A DNA stretch of 56,150 nt, from IMG/VR virus record IMGVR_UViG_3300048014_000023, positions 1 through 56,150 of that record; one strand, 5' to 3'. The position numbers were made by a program, and so were the translations under genes. Positions 42,741 to 48,112 of the stretch are shown here, in pieces (the stretch's first letter is position 1; every line of letters starts with the position of its first letter). The notes under the pieces are model-generated. The model was given only the letters and a program-made list of their open reading frames with translations. It did not search any database and had not been told where the DNA came from. The DNA comes from a virus.

Positions 42741-42965
42741 TCAAACGTCTTTCGTATATTTATCAAACCTGGCCCACTGCTCCGGAGTCATTCCGTACTC
42801 CTCAGCAACCTGCTCAAGTAAAAACGTTATCTCAGCTTTGTTTCTAAGTATCTTTTCTAGCTTCGACTCAAACTTATCCTGCGTACACTCGCAGAACTTG
42901 TCTGGCTTTATGTAGAGCTTAGTTCTTTCTGGTACCCATCCCATGCACATCTTGCAGTATCCCAT
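42741..42965 (-). CDS. small cysteine-containing protein
   Basis: The 74-residue protein has an excellent ribosome site (AAAAAAGGAGGAAAT). It starts with GYCKMCMGW and a KFCECTQDKF segment (CxxC and CxC, a possible metal site) and ends in helices (LEQVAEEYGMTPEQWARFD). It is the most promoter-distal gene of the minus-strand cassette, beyond the 27-bp repeats. Function unknown. Confidence 0.6.
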   Translation of the reverse strand: MGYCKMCMGWVPERTKLYIKPDKFCECTQDKFESKLEKILRNKAEITFLLEQVAEEYGMTPEQWARFDKYTKDV

Positions 42966-43013
42966 ATTTCCTCCTTTTTTATGAGCGTATTAAAATATGG
43001 AATAAATGCTAGC

Positions 43014-43094
43014 TAAAAAGAATAAACTAGACTTATGGCTTAAAAAGAATAAACTAGACTTATGGCTTAAAAAGAATAAACTAGACTTATGGCT
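43014..43094. repeat. three perfect 27-bp tandem repeats
   Basis: Units at 43014-43040, 43041-43067 and 43068-43094 are identical. Each begins TAAAAAGAATAAACTAGACT and ends TATGGCT. The array is non-coding and lies between two minus-strand genes. Iteron-like origin, protein-binding or recombination roles are all possible. Confidence 0.9.
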
Positions 43095-43099
43095 AAAGG

Positions 43100-43178
43100 T
43101 GAGGTGGGGGTTCGCTACGCCCCTAGGTGCCGGCGTCCATTATGCTTGGAGGATTGCACCAGTGTTAACCTCCTAAGC
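43100..43178. other. structured non-coding segment
   Basis: Next to the 27-bp repeats, a GGGGG...GCCCC hairpin (about 43106-43123) is followed by a longer imperfect stem (43144-43178). In that stem GCTTGGAGG pairs with CCTCCTAAGC and an inner CAC-CA-GTG is enclosed. No tRNA fold could be drawn. It may be a small RNA, the leader of the minus-strand gene at 42741, or part of an origin. Confidence 0.4.
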
Positions 43179-43216
43179 TGCCCTCGGTTCCAGTCATAGA
43201 CAGCTACCGACTAACC

Positions 43217-43420
43217 TCAAGGAACATCGTACTCGTTTTTTAAATCGCTGATGATTTTTCTTAATTGATCAATCTTAATCGTTTCTTTGTTTTCGTATTT
43301 CCACAGACGTCGCAACTCTTCGTCTAAATCTTCTAGTACTCGCTCTGCTCGACCTGCCCTACTTGCTCGGTCAAAATCTTCTTGGTCTTCTGGTAAATTA
43401 AACCACATTGCTATCTTCAT
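43217..43420 (-). CDS. small helical protein, unknown function
   Basis: The 67-residue protein starts behind GGGGGAAGAA. The sequence is FNLPEDQEDFDRASRAGRAE followed by LDEELRRLWKYEN and a basic-acidic helix. Proteins with the 'LPED-E-F--A' start and 'LRR-LKYE' centre are common, uncharacterised phage products. No function is known. Confidence 0.6.
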   Translation of the reverse strand: MKIAMWFNLPEDQEDFDRASRAGRAERVLEDLDEELRRLWKYENKETIKIDQLRKIISDLKNEYDVP

Positions 43421-43448
43421 TTCTTCCCCCGCGCCTTTGCCGTGTTTT

Positions 43449-43475
43449 GCTACAAATTCGTGTTAAACTTGTAGC
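43449..43475. terminator. inverted repeat between minus-strand genes
   Basis: GCTACAA (43449-43455) pairs with TTGTAGC (43469-43475) around a 13-base AT-rich loop. It lies between the hexamer-repeat gene and the next minus-strand gene. No T-run accompanies it on either strand, so termination is uncertain. Confidence 0.35.
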
Positions 43476-43522
43476 GTTAGTGAAGGCTTTCCATGTTATT
43501 CGTTGTTTCGTTTCGCTCGGAT

Positions 43523-43792
43523 TTACATGCCATCGCCATAGCCATCGCCATCGCAATCTCCATTGCCATAGCCATTGCCATTACCATGGCCATTGCCATA
43601 GCCATCGCCATCGCCATAGCCATCGCCATCGCAATCGCCATTGCCATAGCCATTGCCATAGCCATCGCCATTGCCATTGCCATCGCCATCGCCAGTGCCA
43701 TCGCCATAGCCATTGCCATAGCCATAGACATAGCCATTGCCATATGTCGTTTGCGAATCTTCTCCAATGTTTATTTCAAATGATGTTTCCAT
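43523..43792 (-). CDS. (Gly-Xaa)n repeat protein encoded by GGCNAT hexamers
   Basis: The 89-residue protein starts at 43792 behind GAGGAAAA. After METSFEINIGEDSQTTY, residues 18-88 are almost entirely Gly alternating with Tyr, Asn or Asp (GYGNGYGDGTGDGDGNG). Several other frames are also open here because the tract is hexameric. This one is preferred because it has a ribosome site, a non-repetitive acidic start, the orientation of its neighbours and a 22-base overlap with the upstream gene. Function unknown; an extracellular, sticky or metal-binding repeat is conceivable. Confidence 0.6.
   Translation of the reverse strand: METSFEINIGEDSQTTYGNGYVYGYGNGYGDGTGDGDGNGNGDGYGNGYGNGDCDGDGYGDGDGYGNGHGNGNGYGNGDCDGDGYGDGM
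43529..43743 (-). repeat. degenerate GGCNAT hexanucleotide tract
   Basis: Roughly 35 consecutive hexamers of the form GGC-NAT fill the tract on the minus strand, with variation almost only at the first base of the second codon (T, A or G, giving Tyr, Asn or Asp; one His). Length changes by slippage would remain in frame. Confidence 0.85.
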
Positions 43793-44286
43793 TTTTCCTC
43801 ATTACAAACTATCGTTGCTACTTCGGTTAAAGGATGAAACTCAACAAGTCCATTTGTTGGATCAAGCCTGGTTGATTCTTTTGGACCTTCTGCGGCCAAT
43901 TCGCCAAGACCTTTGGTTGTTCCCCACGAACGGATAACCATCGCATTATAAATCTTGCACTTTTTCTCTCCATACTCGTAACGACCAATCATTACCCATC
44001 CACGCTGCAAGATAACAATGCGAACATCTCCTGTAGATGAATAATTTTGGTTTAATCCTTTTTGAACGTAAACAACTCCATTTACTATTATTTCTGTAAC
44101 TTCTGTTTCAATTCTATGTTTTAACTTTTCATTTTCATTTGCCAAAGCATCGTATGCGGCTTTTTCAATCATGTGGAGGGCGTCAGGGTCTAAACCATCT
44201 ACTCTCTCAATATAAGTATCTGCTGGTCCATCTGCGTTACCTTTTAACTCTACATATAATTCTTTAAACCCAGTAAAATCACTCAT
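43771..44286 (-). CDS. unknown protein
   Basis: The 171-residue protein begins MSDFTGFKELYVELKG and continues with a helical segment (DALHMIEKAAYDALANENEK), then a strand-rich part (VTEIIVNGVVYVQKGLNQNY; VRIVILQRGWVMIGRYEYG). Helix-then-strand order and the MIGRYEYGEKKCKIYNAMVI segment suggest a small mixed domain. It is coupled to the upstream gene by a four-base overlap. Not recognised. Confidence 0.55.
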   Translation of the reverse strand: MSDFTGFKELYVELKGNADGPADTYIERVDGLDPDALHMIEKAAYDALANENEKLKHRIETEVTEIIVNGVVYVQKGLNQNYSSTGDVRIVILQRGWVMIGRYEYGEKKCKIYNAMVIRSWGTTKGLGELAAEGPKESTRLDPTNGLVEFHPLTEVATIVCNEEKWKHHLK

Positions 44287-44573
44287 AACTCAACCCCCGC
44301 GTTAACAAGTAATAATGCGTTAATAATTCGTTCTTTCGGCGTGTCGCCAAGCTCTACGTATTCAAGGTATCCATCATTAATTTCAGCTGCGGAATCAAAA
44401 TAAAACAGACGCATCAGCCCTTTGACTTCTTCGGTATAATTTAGAGAATAGTAAGGCGCGCAATGTCCTATGGCGCAACGCTGTCCGTATTCGTTTTCAT
44501 AACTACCCGTTGTCCACTTTTCATCTGGAATAGCATCAAACTTATTAATAAAATAAATCGCATCGTATTTCAT
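44283..44573 (-). CDS. small conserved-looking protein (DUF6197-like)
   Basis: The 96-residue protein starts behind AGGAGTTTT. The order FDAIPDEKWTTGSYENEYGQ, RCAIGHCAPYY, AAEINDGYLEY, DTPKERIINAL follows the pattern of small proteins with W-x-x-G, RCA-x-GH and late I-x-AL segments (DUF6197-type). The match is from memory of the pattern and should be treated as tentative. Function unknown. Confidence 0.5.
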   Translation of the reverse strand: MKYDAIYFINKFDAIPDEKWTTGSYENEYGQRCAIGHCAPYYSLNYTEEVKGLMRLFYFDSAAEINDGYLEYVELGDTPKERIINALLLVNAGVEL

Positions 44574-44580
44574 AAAACTC

Positions 44581-44943
44581 CTATTCGTAAAAACACCATA
44601 CGTATATTCTAGCGCCTTCTAACCTATCTGCCAACCAGTCTTTGTCGTTAAGAAGCCTGTTCCTACCTGACGGATGAGGCAACTTGTAATGCTCAACCTT
44701 CATTTTTAATAGAGCCGTAGCGGCGTTATTGCCTAAAGCTATTATAGGCATGTCATTTAAATCTGCTTCTCTTACTATTTGCTGAAAATCATCGCTAGTA
44801 GTGTTGACTGCTTTGTACCACTTCATGTCTGGAGCAATGATCTTATGCCATTTCTTTAAAGTCTCGCCGCTCTTAGTGCCAACAAAAGCTAAGTCAGGAT
44901 TAGTATTTTTACGGCTAGGCTTATCGCCAACATAAAGAACCAT
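44581..44943 (-). CDS. uracil-DNA glycosylase-superfamily-like protein
   Basis: ATG 44943 behind GGGAGTTATA gives 120 residues; an earlier ATG at 44958 lies upstream of the ribosome site. The KLPHPSGRNRLLND segment (87-100, His90-Pro91-Ser92) is the C-terminal catalytic motif of the UDG superfamily. GDKPS near the start could replace motif 1, and IIALGNNAA (67-75) matches the central strand. It is shorter than typical UDGs (about 200 residues), so it may bind rather than excise bases. Three operator-like repeats lie just upstream. Confidence 0.6.
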   Translation of the reverse strand: MVLYVGDKPSRKNTNPDLAFVGTKSGETLKKWHKIIAPDMKWYKAVNTTSDDFQQIVREADLNDMPIIALGNNAATALLKMKVEHYKLPHPSGRNRLLNDKDWLADRLEGARIYVWCFYE

Positions 44944-44959
44944 TATAACTCCCGTCATA

Positions 44960-45027
44960 AACTATGCTAAACTACCCTAAACTATGCTAAACTTTTAATA
45001 ACTTAACCTAGCAGTTTAGCTATAGTT
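44960..45027. promoter_or_regulatory. operator-like repeats upstream of the UDG-like gene
   Basis: AACTATGCTAAACT occurs exactly at 44960-44973 and 44980-44993, a 20-base period equal to about two helical turns. A third, inverted copy with one extra base lies at 45013-45027. They sit 16-85 bases upstream of the start at 44943, the expected place for regulator binding. Confidence 0.55.
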
Positions 45028-45152
45028 CGTTCCGCCTTAGCAATCTCTCTTTCCATGAACGCTTTAAGGTGCTTATCAACAGCCATTTCTGCCTGTCTTT
45101 TGCATTTTTCTATGTAAATTCTTAGTCTTGCGACTTCTTTTATCAGGTCCAT
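45003..45152 (-). CDS. 49-residue basic helical protein
   Basis: ATG 45152 behind GGGAGGAAGA, inside the end of the upstream gene, encodes 49 residues of continuous charged helix (KEVARLRIYIEKCKRQAEMA). The strong ribosome site and 10-base overlap support reality. The stop overlaps the operator-like repeat region. Function unknown. Confidence 0.55.
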   Translation of the reverse strand: MDLIKEVARLRIYIEKCKRQAEMAVDKHLKAFMEREIAKAERTIAKLLG

Positions 45153-45493
45153 TCTTCCTCCCTATCGTAACGAGCTTCTTCTCTGTCCTCTAAAGCTTCA
45201 GCGACATCTATCTTAGATTCTATGTCGCAAGCAAGATTGTCCCAATCAATACGCAGATCCTTCTCGTCTAAATAAAATTCTTTGTTTGATATGACAATAG
45301 AATATGGAGTCACAAAAGGCAGATAATTAGTCCATTGAATCTCAAAATCGCCTTCGACTTCTAGTTCAAAGGGAGCGTTTTCTGTCGTGTAGTTAAGACT
45401 ATTGAGCTCACCTTCGCTAAGATCGTGCGAGTATATGACGCCTCGATATGCCGTTCCAAATACCTTACGGACTCTGACTCTAATCTTATCCAT
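45143..45493 (-). CDS. unknown protein with acidic C-terminus
   Basis: The 116-residue protein starts behind AGGGAGGCATT. A basic first strand (KIRVRVRKVFGTAYRGVIYS) is followed by an acidic beta-rich centre and a very acidic tail (EALEDREEARYDREEEWT). Such charge polarity is seen in DNA mimics and small regulatory proteins, but no family is recognised. Confidence 0.5.
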   Translation of the reverse strand: MDKIRVRVRKVFGTAYRGVIYSHDLSEGELNSLNYTTENAPFELEVEGDFEIQWTNYLPFVTPYSIVISNKEFYLDEKDLRIDWDNLACDIESKIDVAEALEDREEARYDREEEWT

Positions 45494-45513
45494 AATGCCT
45501 CCCTGAAATGATA

Positions 45514-45651
45514 TTACTGTATTTTTTTAATAGGCGCAACTAAGAAAACCAAAGTATCAGCCTTAAACATCGTATAAATAATACGATAGCCTGATTGCTC
45601 TATTTCTTTAGCTTTAACCTGTGTGCCTTTAGGATAAATGATTGTTTTCAT
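45514..45651 (-). CDS. 45-residue unknown protein behind a hairpin
   Basis: ATG 45651 behind AGGAGGGCAC encodes 45 residues (KTIIYPKGTQVKAKEIEQSG; then YRIIYTMFKADTLVFLVAPI). It has strand-helix-strand character with a hydrophobic end. Its ribosome site is one arm of the hairpin at 45654-45680. Function unknown. Confidence 0.55.
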   Translation of the reverse strand: MKTIIYPKGTQVKAKEIEQSGYRIIYTMFKADTLVFLVAPIKKIQ

Positions 45652-45653
45652 GT

Positions 45654-45680
45654 GCCCTCCTAATGACTTATCGGGAGGGC
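45654..45680 (-). promoter_or_regulatory. hairpin that sequesters a ribosome binding site
   Basis: On the minus strand GCCCTCC (45680-45674) pairs perfectly with GGAGGGC (45660-45654) around a 13-base loop. The second arm is the Shine-Dalgarno sequence of the 45-residue gene. The hairpin also lies just after the stop codon of the ClpP-like gene. Confidence 0.65.
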
Positions 45681-45695
45681 AGGTAAGAACTTAAG

Positions 45696-46436
45696 TTATT
45701 TCTTAGCAAATCCTAAACGAAATGTCGGACAGTTAGAATAAACCATAGTAAATGTGCCAAAAATTGACTCTTGTGTAATTTCGGTACGTTTATCTATGAG
45801 TTCTTGAGAGCAAGAGATGTCTACAATCTTATCTGCAGCCTTGTACTGTACTGCTTCTTTGGCGTTTAACCACCATTCGTCCTTAGCATGGCCTTTAAAC
45901 TCAAAGATGCTCATCTTGAGACGATTAGCTACCGTTGTCTCAAGGTCTAAGATCTGCTTCTTAGCAAACTCAAAGCGAGACTCAAGTTCTCCAACCTCAA
46001 ACTGTCCTTGAAACTGTCCTCGAGCCCTATGAAACATCAAAACACCTTTGTTGGTCATCATCCGTTCACCGGGTAGCGACTCGGTAATATCTGCAGCCAT
46101 AGAAGCTCCAAATATTACTATGGTACGAAGATTAGGAACTAGCTTAGCAACCTCAATAAAATCAAGTCCGGTGTCAACTTCGCCGCCGGGACTATCGATT
46201 ACTAAGTAAATCGGATAATCTTTGAACAATCGTTTTGCTACGACTTTAGCTAAGTCAAGTTCGAGTCGACCGATGCTGTCTTCGTTGACTTCGCCTCTCA
46301 ACAATACCATGTTGTTTGAGTTTAACATGACTTTTTCATTCATTGCGACTTGAGCCCCGGCCGCCTTCATGCCGATAAAATACGCAATCCCTGCGACTAA
46401 CAAAGCCTTTATTACCGTACCTGTGATCGTGTTCAC
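45696..46436 (-). CDS. exported ClpP-like serine protease
   Basis: The 246-residue protein has an N-terminal signal/anchor (residues 7-28, IKALLVAGIAYFIGMKAAGA). It then has a ClpP/SppA-type crotonase fold: IDSPGGEVDTG (80-90), FGASMAAD with probable nucleophile Ser112, LMFHRARG with probable His136, and KDEWWLNAKEAVQY with probable Asp186. Cytosolic ClpP lacks such a signal, so this enzyme probably works in the membrane or periplasm. It shares a four-base overlap with the DUF5675 gene. A second ClpP-like protein is encoded at 48113. Confidence 0.75.
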   Translation of the reverse strand: MNTITGTVIKALLVAGIAYFIGMKAAGAQVAMNEKVMLNSNNMVLLRGEVNEDSIGRLELDLAKVVAKRLFKDYPIYLVIDSPGGEVDTGLDFIEVAKLVPNLRTIVIFGASMAADITESLPGERMMTNKGVLMFHRARGQFQGQFEVGELESRFEFAKKQILDLETTVANRLKMSIFEFKGHAKDEWWLNAKEAVQYKAADKIVDISCSQELIDKRTEITQESIFGTFTMVYSNCPTFRLGFAKK

Positions 46437-46861
46437 GCTTTCTCCTTTGATGTTACTTTCAGTTTAAATTCGTTTATGTTATTTTGTAATGTCATGAACT
46501 TCTCAAAAGTGACGCGACTGTTGATTACGGCGTCTCCGACTCTCGCGCTCCCTAAGAGCACACAGCCTTCTGAGTCTTTTTCCGTGTTACCCGGGTGAAA
46601 CAAGATGTTTGAGTGGCCAGTCACTCCCGTTATCTCAAAAGTCGTAAAGTCGTGTGTCATGGTGGCGAGCCGGTGCTGGCCTCTGACGCAAGAAAACTCT
46701 CCGTCTGGAATTTTTGAAATGAAGCTCCCGTTGCCCAAGCCCGAATCATACGCGTGCTCGAGCGTCGCCGCAATTTCAACTTCGTTTCCATCTTGAAGGT
46801 AAGACAGAGTACCAAATACTCCGTTTGCCCCTTTGTCGTTTCTGTTTAATATCAGATCCAT
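46433..46861 (-). CDS. DUF5675 family protein
   Basis: The 142-residue protein carries the family signature ILFHPGNTEKDSEGCVLLG (86-104, with His89, Asp96 and Cys100) preceded by PDGEFSC and TTFEITGVTGHS. The His and Cys arrangement recalls L,D-transpeptidase-like catalytic sites, so a peptidoglycan-related role is possible but unproven. The start at 46861 has a GTGGGG ribosome site. A promoter with overlapping inverted repeat lies immediately upstream. Confidence 0.75.
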   Translation of the reverse strand: MDLILNRNDKGANGVFGTLSYLQDGNEVEIAATLEHAYDSGLGNGSFISKIPDGEFSCVRGQHRLATMTHDFTTFEITGVTGHSNILFHPGNTEKDSEGCVLLGSARVGDAVINSRVTFEKFMTLQNNINEFKLKVTSKEKA

Positions 46862-46876
46862 TGTAACCCCACAGTT

Positions 46877-46914
46877 AGTATAGTATTGAATTTATTTCCC
46901 CGTCAATACTATAC
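46877..46914 (-). promoter_or_regulatory. minus-strand promoter overlapped by a 12-bp inverted repeat
   Basis: On the minus strand TTGACG (46906-46901) and TATACT (46882-46877) are 18 bases apart. Perfect 12-bp half-sites (GTATAGTATTGA and its complement) at 46878-46889 and 46903-46914 cover the -10 and -35 boxes. A repressor bound there would block expression of the DUF5675-ClpP unit. The inverted repeat could also form a terminator-like hairpin. Confidence 0.65.
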
Positions 46915-46919
46915 GTCTT

Positions 46920-47486
46920 TTATTGAGAAATAGTTCCGTCGCTGTTGATGTAGAAGTTGCACGAATCGTTAATGCCGTCTGATGAGTACTCACCAGGTGA
47001 CAGTAAAGCCAAGAAACCGCCGTTAGCTGAATAAACCCCGTAGACCTGGTTATTCACGACGATACCGTACTCTGGAAACGTCCCAGGATAAGACGGCACA
47101 AATCCTGCGCAAAACTGAACGAATTGAATCTGTGTTCCAGCAGCGCCAACGGCCCCTGTAGCCCCTGTAGCTCCCGTGGCACCGGTTGCGCCCGTAGCCC
47201 CAGTTTGTCCTTGAGGCCCTGTAGCGCCGTTGCAGACGCTCGTAGTCATGCTGTTAACAGTAAGGTCTACGCCTCCGTTTGGACACTCAGCAACAGTAGA
47301 TGGCGATGTCTGCACTACAGGCGTAGCGCCGTTCAACCCTGGCGTTCCTTGCGGTCCCTGTGGCCCTTGATCACCAGTGTAACCCGTAGGTCCTCGGCAT
47401 GCCGTCAATAGGCTCACTAGGACGAGTAACGCTAATACGATAACCACCATTGCAGTGTAATTCACTTGTCTTTTTTCGTTGTTCAT
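46920..47486 (-). CDS. collagen-like lipoprotein
   Basis: The 188-residue protein starts at 47486 behind GGGGGTATT. A hydrophobic segment ends in a lipobox, SLLTAC, with Cys30 as the lipidation site. Two collagen-like Gly-X-Y runs follow: residues 32-55 (8 triplets, GPT to GAT) and about 91-123 (GPQGQT, then GAT repeats). A cysteine-containing C-terminal domain of about 65 residues ends at ISQ. It should sit on the host envelope facing the periplasm or outside. Collagen-like repeats are frequent in phage fibres, but attachment to a lipoprotein signal is unusual. A superinfection-exclusion or surface-modification role is a hypothesis. Confidence 0.75.
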   Translation of the reverse strand: MNNEKRQVNYTAMVVIVLALLVLVSLLTACRGPTGYTGDQGPQGPQGTPGLNGATPVVQTSPSTVAECPNGGVDLTVNSMTTSVCNGATGPQGQTGATGATGATGATGATGAVGAAGTQIQFVQFCAGFVPSYPGTFPEYGIVVNNQVYGVYSANGGFLALLSPGEYSSDGINDSCNFYINSDGTISQ

Positions 47487-47585
47487 AATACCCCCAATAA
47501 TGAAGTTATAAGACTCTTCGGCGTAATGCAATATTTACTTTAAAAAAAATAAGCCTTGACTTTGTTTTTTTAGTCGTTGCAATAT

Positions 47586-47599
47586 AAAGCCATGGCTTT
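47586..47599. promoter_or_regulatory. 14-bp palindrome in the divergent intergenic region
   Basis: AAAGCCATGGCTTT is a perfect palindrome between the divergent genes starting at 47486 (minus) and 47636 (plus). It follows TTGACT (47555) and overlaps AT-rich -10-like sequence, so it is a candidate operator for the plus-strand gene. The exact promoter could not be fixed. Confidence 0.4.
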
Positions 47600-47635
47600 G
47601 CATCATATTTTGGAATAAAGGGGAGGAAGAAAAGT

Positions 47636-47977
47636 ATGAGCTTAGAGACTGCATCAAAGTTACAAGCTGCAAGAATGATAGTATCACAAAGAGAAGCTGA
47701 GATAATGAAATTAGATAAGTACGCAGATTTATCTAGTTATATTTATAACAAAGACAGTCTATTTGAGACTAATAACTATATTCAGCATCTTGGAGGTAGA
47801 TTAAGAAAGCTTAAGAAGAATGTTGAAACCTCAAAGACATCAGATTACTTAATGGCAGGTAAGACACTTTCAGAGGCAAATAATTACATAAGGCATCTAG
47901 AAAGAGAGTTAACAAAGTCAAAAAACCTATTAGTTTACATGGCTAAGCTGCTCGACAGTCACAAAATCAAGTATTGA
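47636..47977 (+). CDS. helical protein with an internal repeat
   Basis: The 113-residue protein starts behind AGGGGAGGAAGAAAAGT. Two related blocks occur: SLFETNNYIQHLGGRLRKLK and TLSEANNYIRHLERELTKSK, about 33 residues apart. Both suggest a repeated helical hairpin or coiled coil. It is the first gene of the right plus-strand unit. Being AT-rich and divergently placed opposite the minus cassette, it could be regulatory, but no DNA-binding motif is seen. Confidence 0.55.
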   Translation: MSLETASKLQAARMIVSQREAEIMKLDKYADLSSYIYNKDSLFETNNYIQHLGGRLRKLKKNVETSKTSDYLMAGKTLSEANNYIRHLERELTKSKNLLVYMAKLLDSHKIKY

Positions 47978-48036
47978 CATACGTATTAAAATAATACACA
48001 CTATTATTATCAGCTTGATTCACATCTTCAGATTTG

Positions 48037-48070
48037 ACCCCAGGTAACCTCCCTACCTGGGGTTTTTTCT
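48037..48070 (+). terminator. strong rho-independent terminator
   Basis: CCCCAGGTA and TACCTGGGG form a perfect 9-bp stem (48038-48062) with an ACCTCCC loop, followed by TTTTTT. It ends the single-gene unit at 47636. Confidence 0.9.
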
Positions 48071-48112
48071 TTTCATAATATGAAAGTGTGTTACTATTAA
48101 TAAGGGGGAATC

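Noticed and set aside
42691-42915. Plus-strand open frame of 74 codons at the convergent junction
   Set aside because: It is antisense to the minus-strand gene at 42741, which has a strong AAGGAGG site.
43100-43205. tRNA gene near the 27-bp repeats
   Set aside because: A GGTTC-like loop is present but no acceptor, D and anticodon stems can be paired on either strand.
43529-43743. Diversity-generating retroelement variable region, because the codons vary as NAT
   Set aside because: Variation sits only at the first base of the codon and not at both adenines, there is no template repeat elsewhere and no reverse transcriptase in the window.
43529-43743. CRISPR array
   Set aside because: Units are six bases with no unique spacers, and no cas gene is present.
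43477-43830. Long open frames on both strands through the hexamer tract (poly Met-Ala, poly Ala-Ile and His-Arg/Ser-rich products)
   Set aside because: A hexamer repeat leaves several frames open by construction. Only the minus-strand frame at 43523-43792 has a ribosome site, a non-repeat start and the orientation of its neighbours.
47124-47411. Plus-strand open frame antisense to the collagen-like lipoprotein gene
   Set aside because: It arises from the Gly-X-Y repeat on the opposite strand; the minus-strand frame has a lipobox and ribosome site.
47555-47610. Sigma70 promoter TTGACT with TATAAA upstream of 47636
   Set aside because: The spacing is 21 bases, outside the normal range; only the palindrome was kept as a regulatory candidate.
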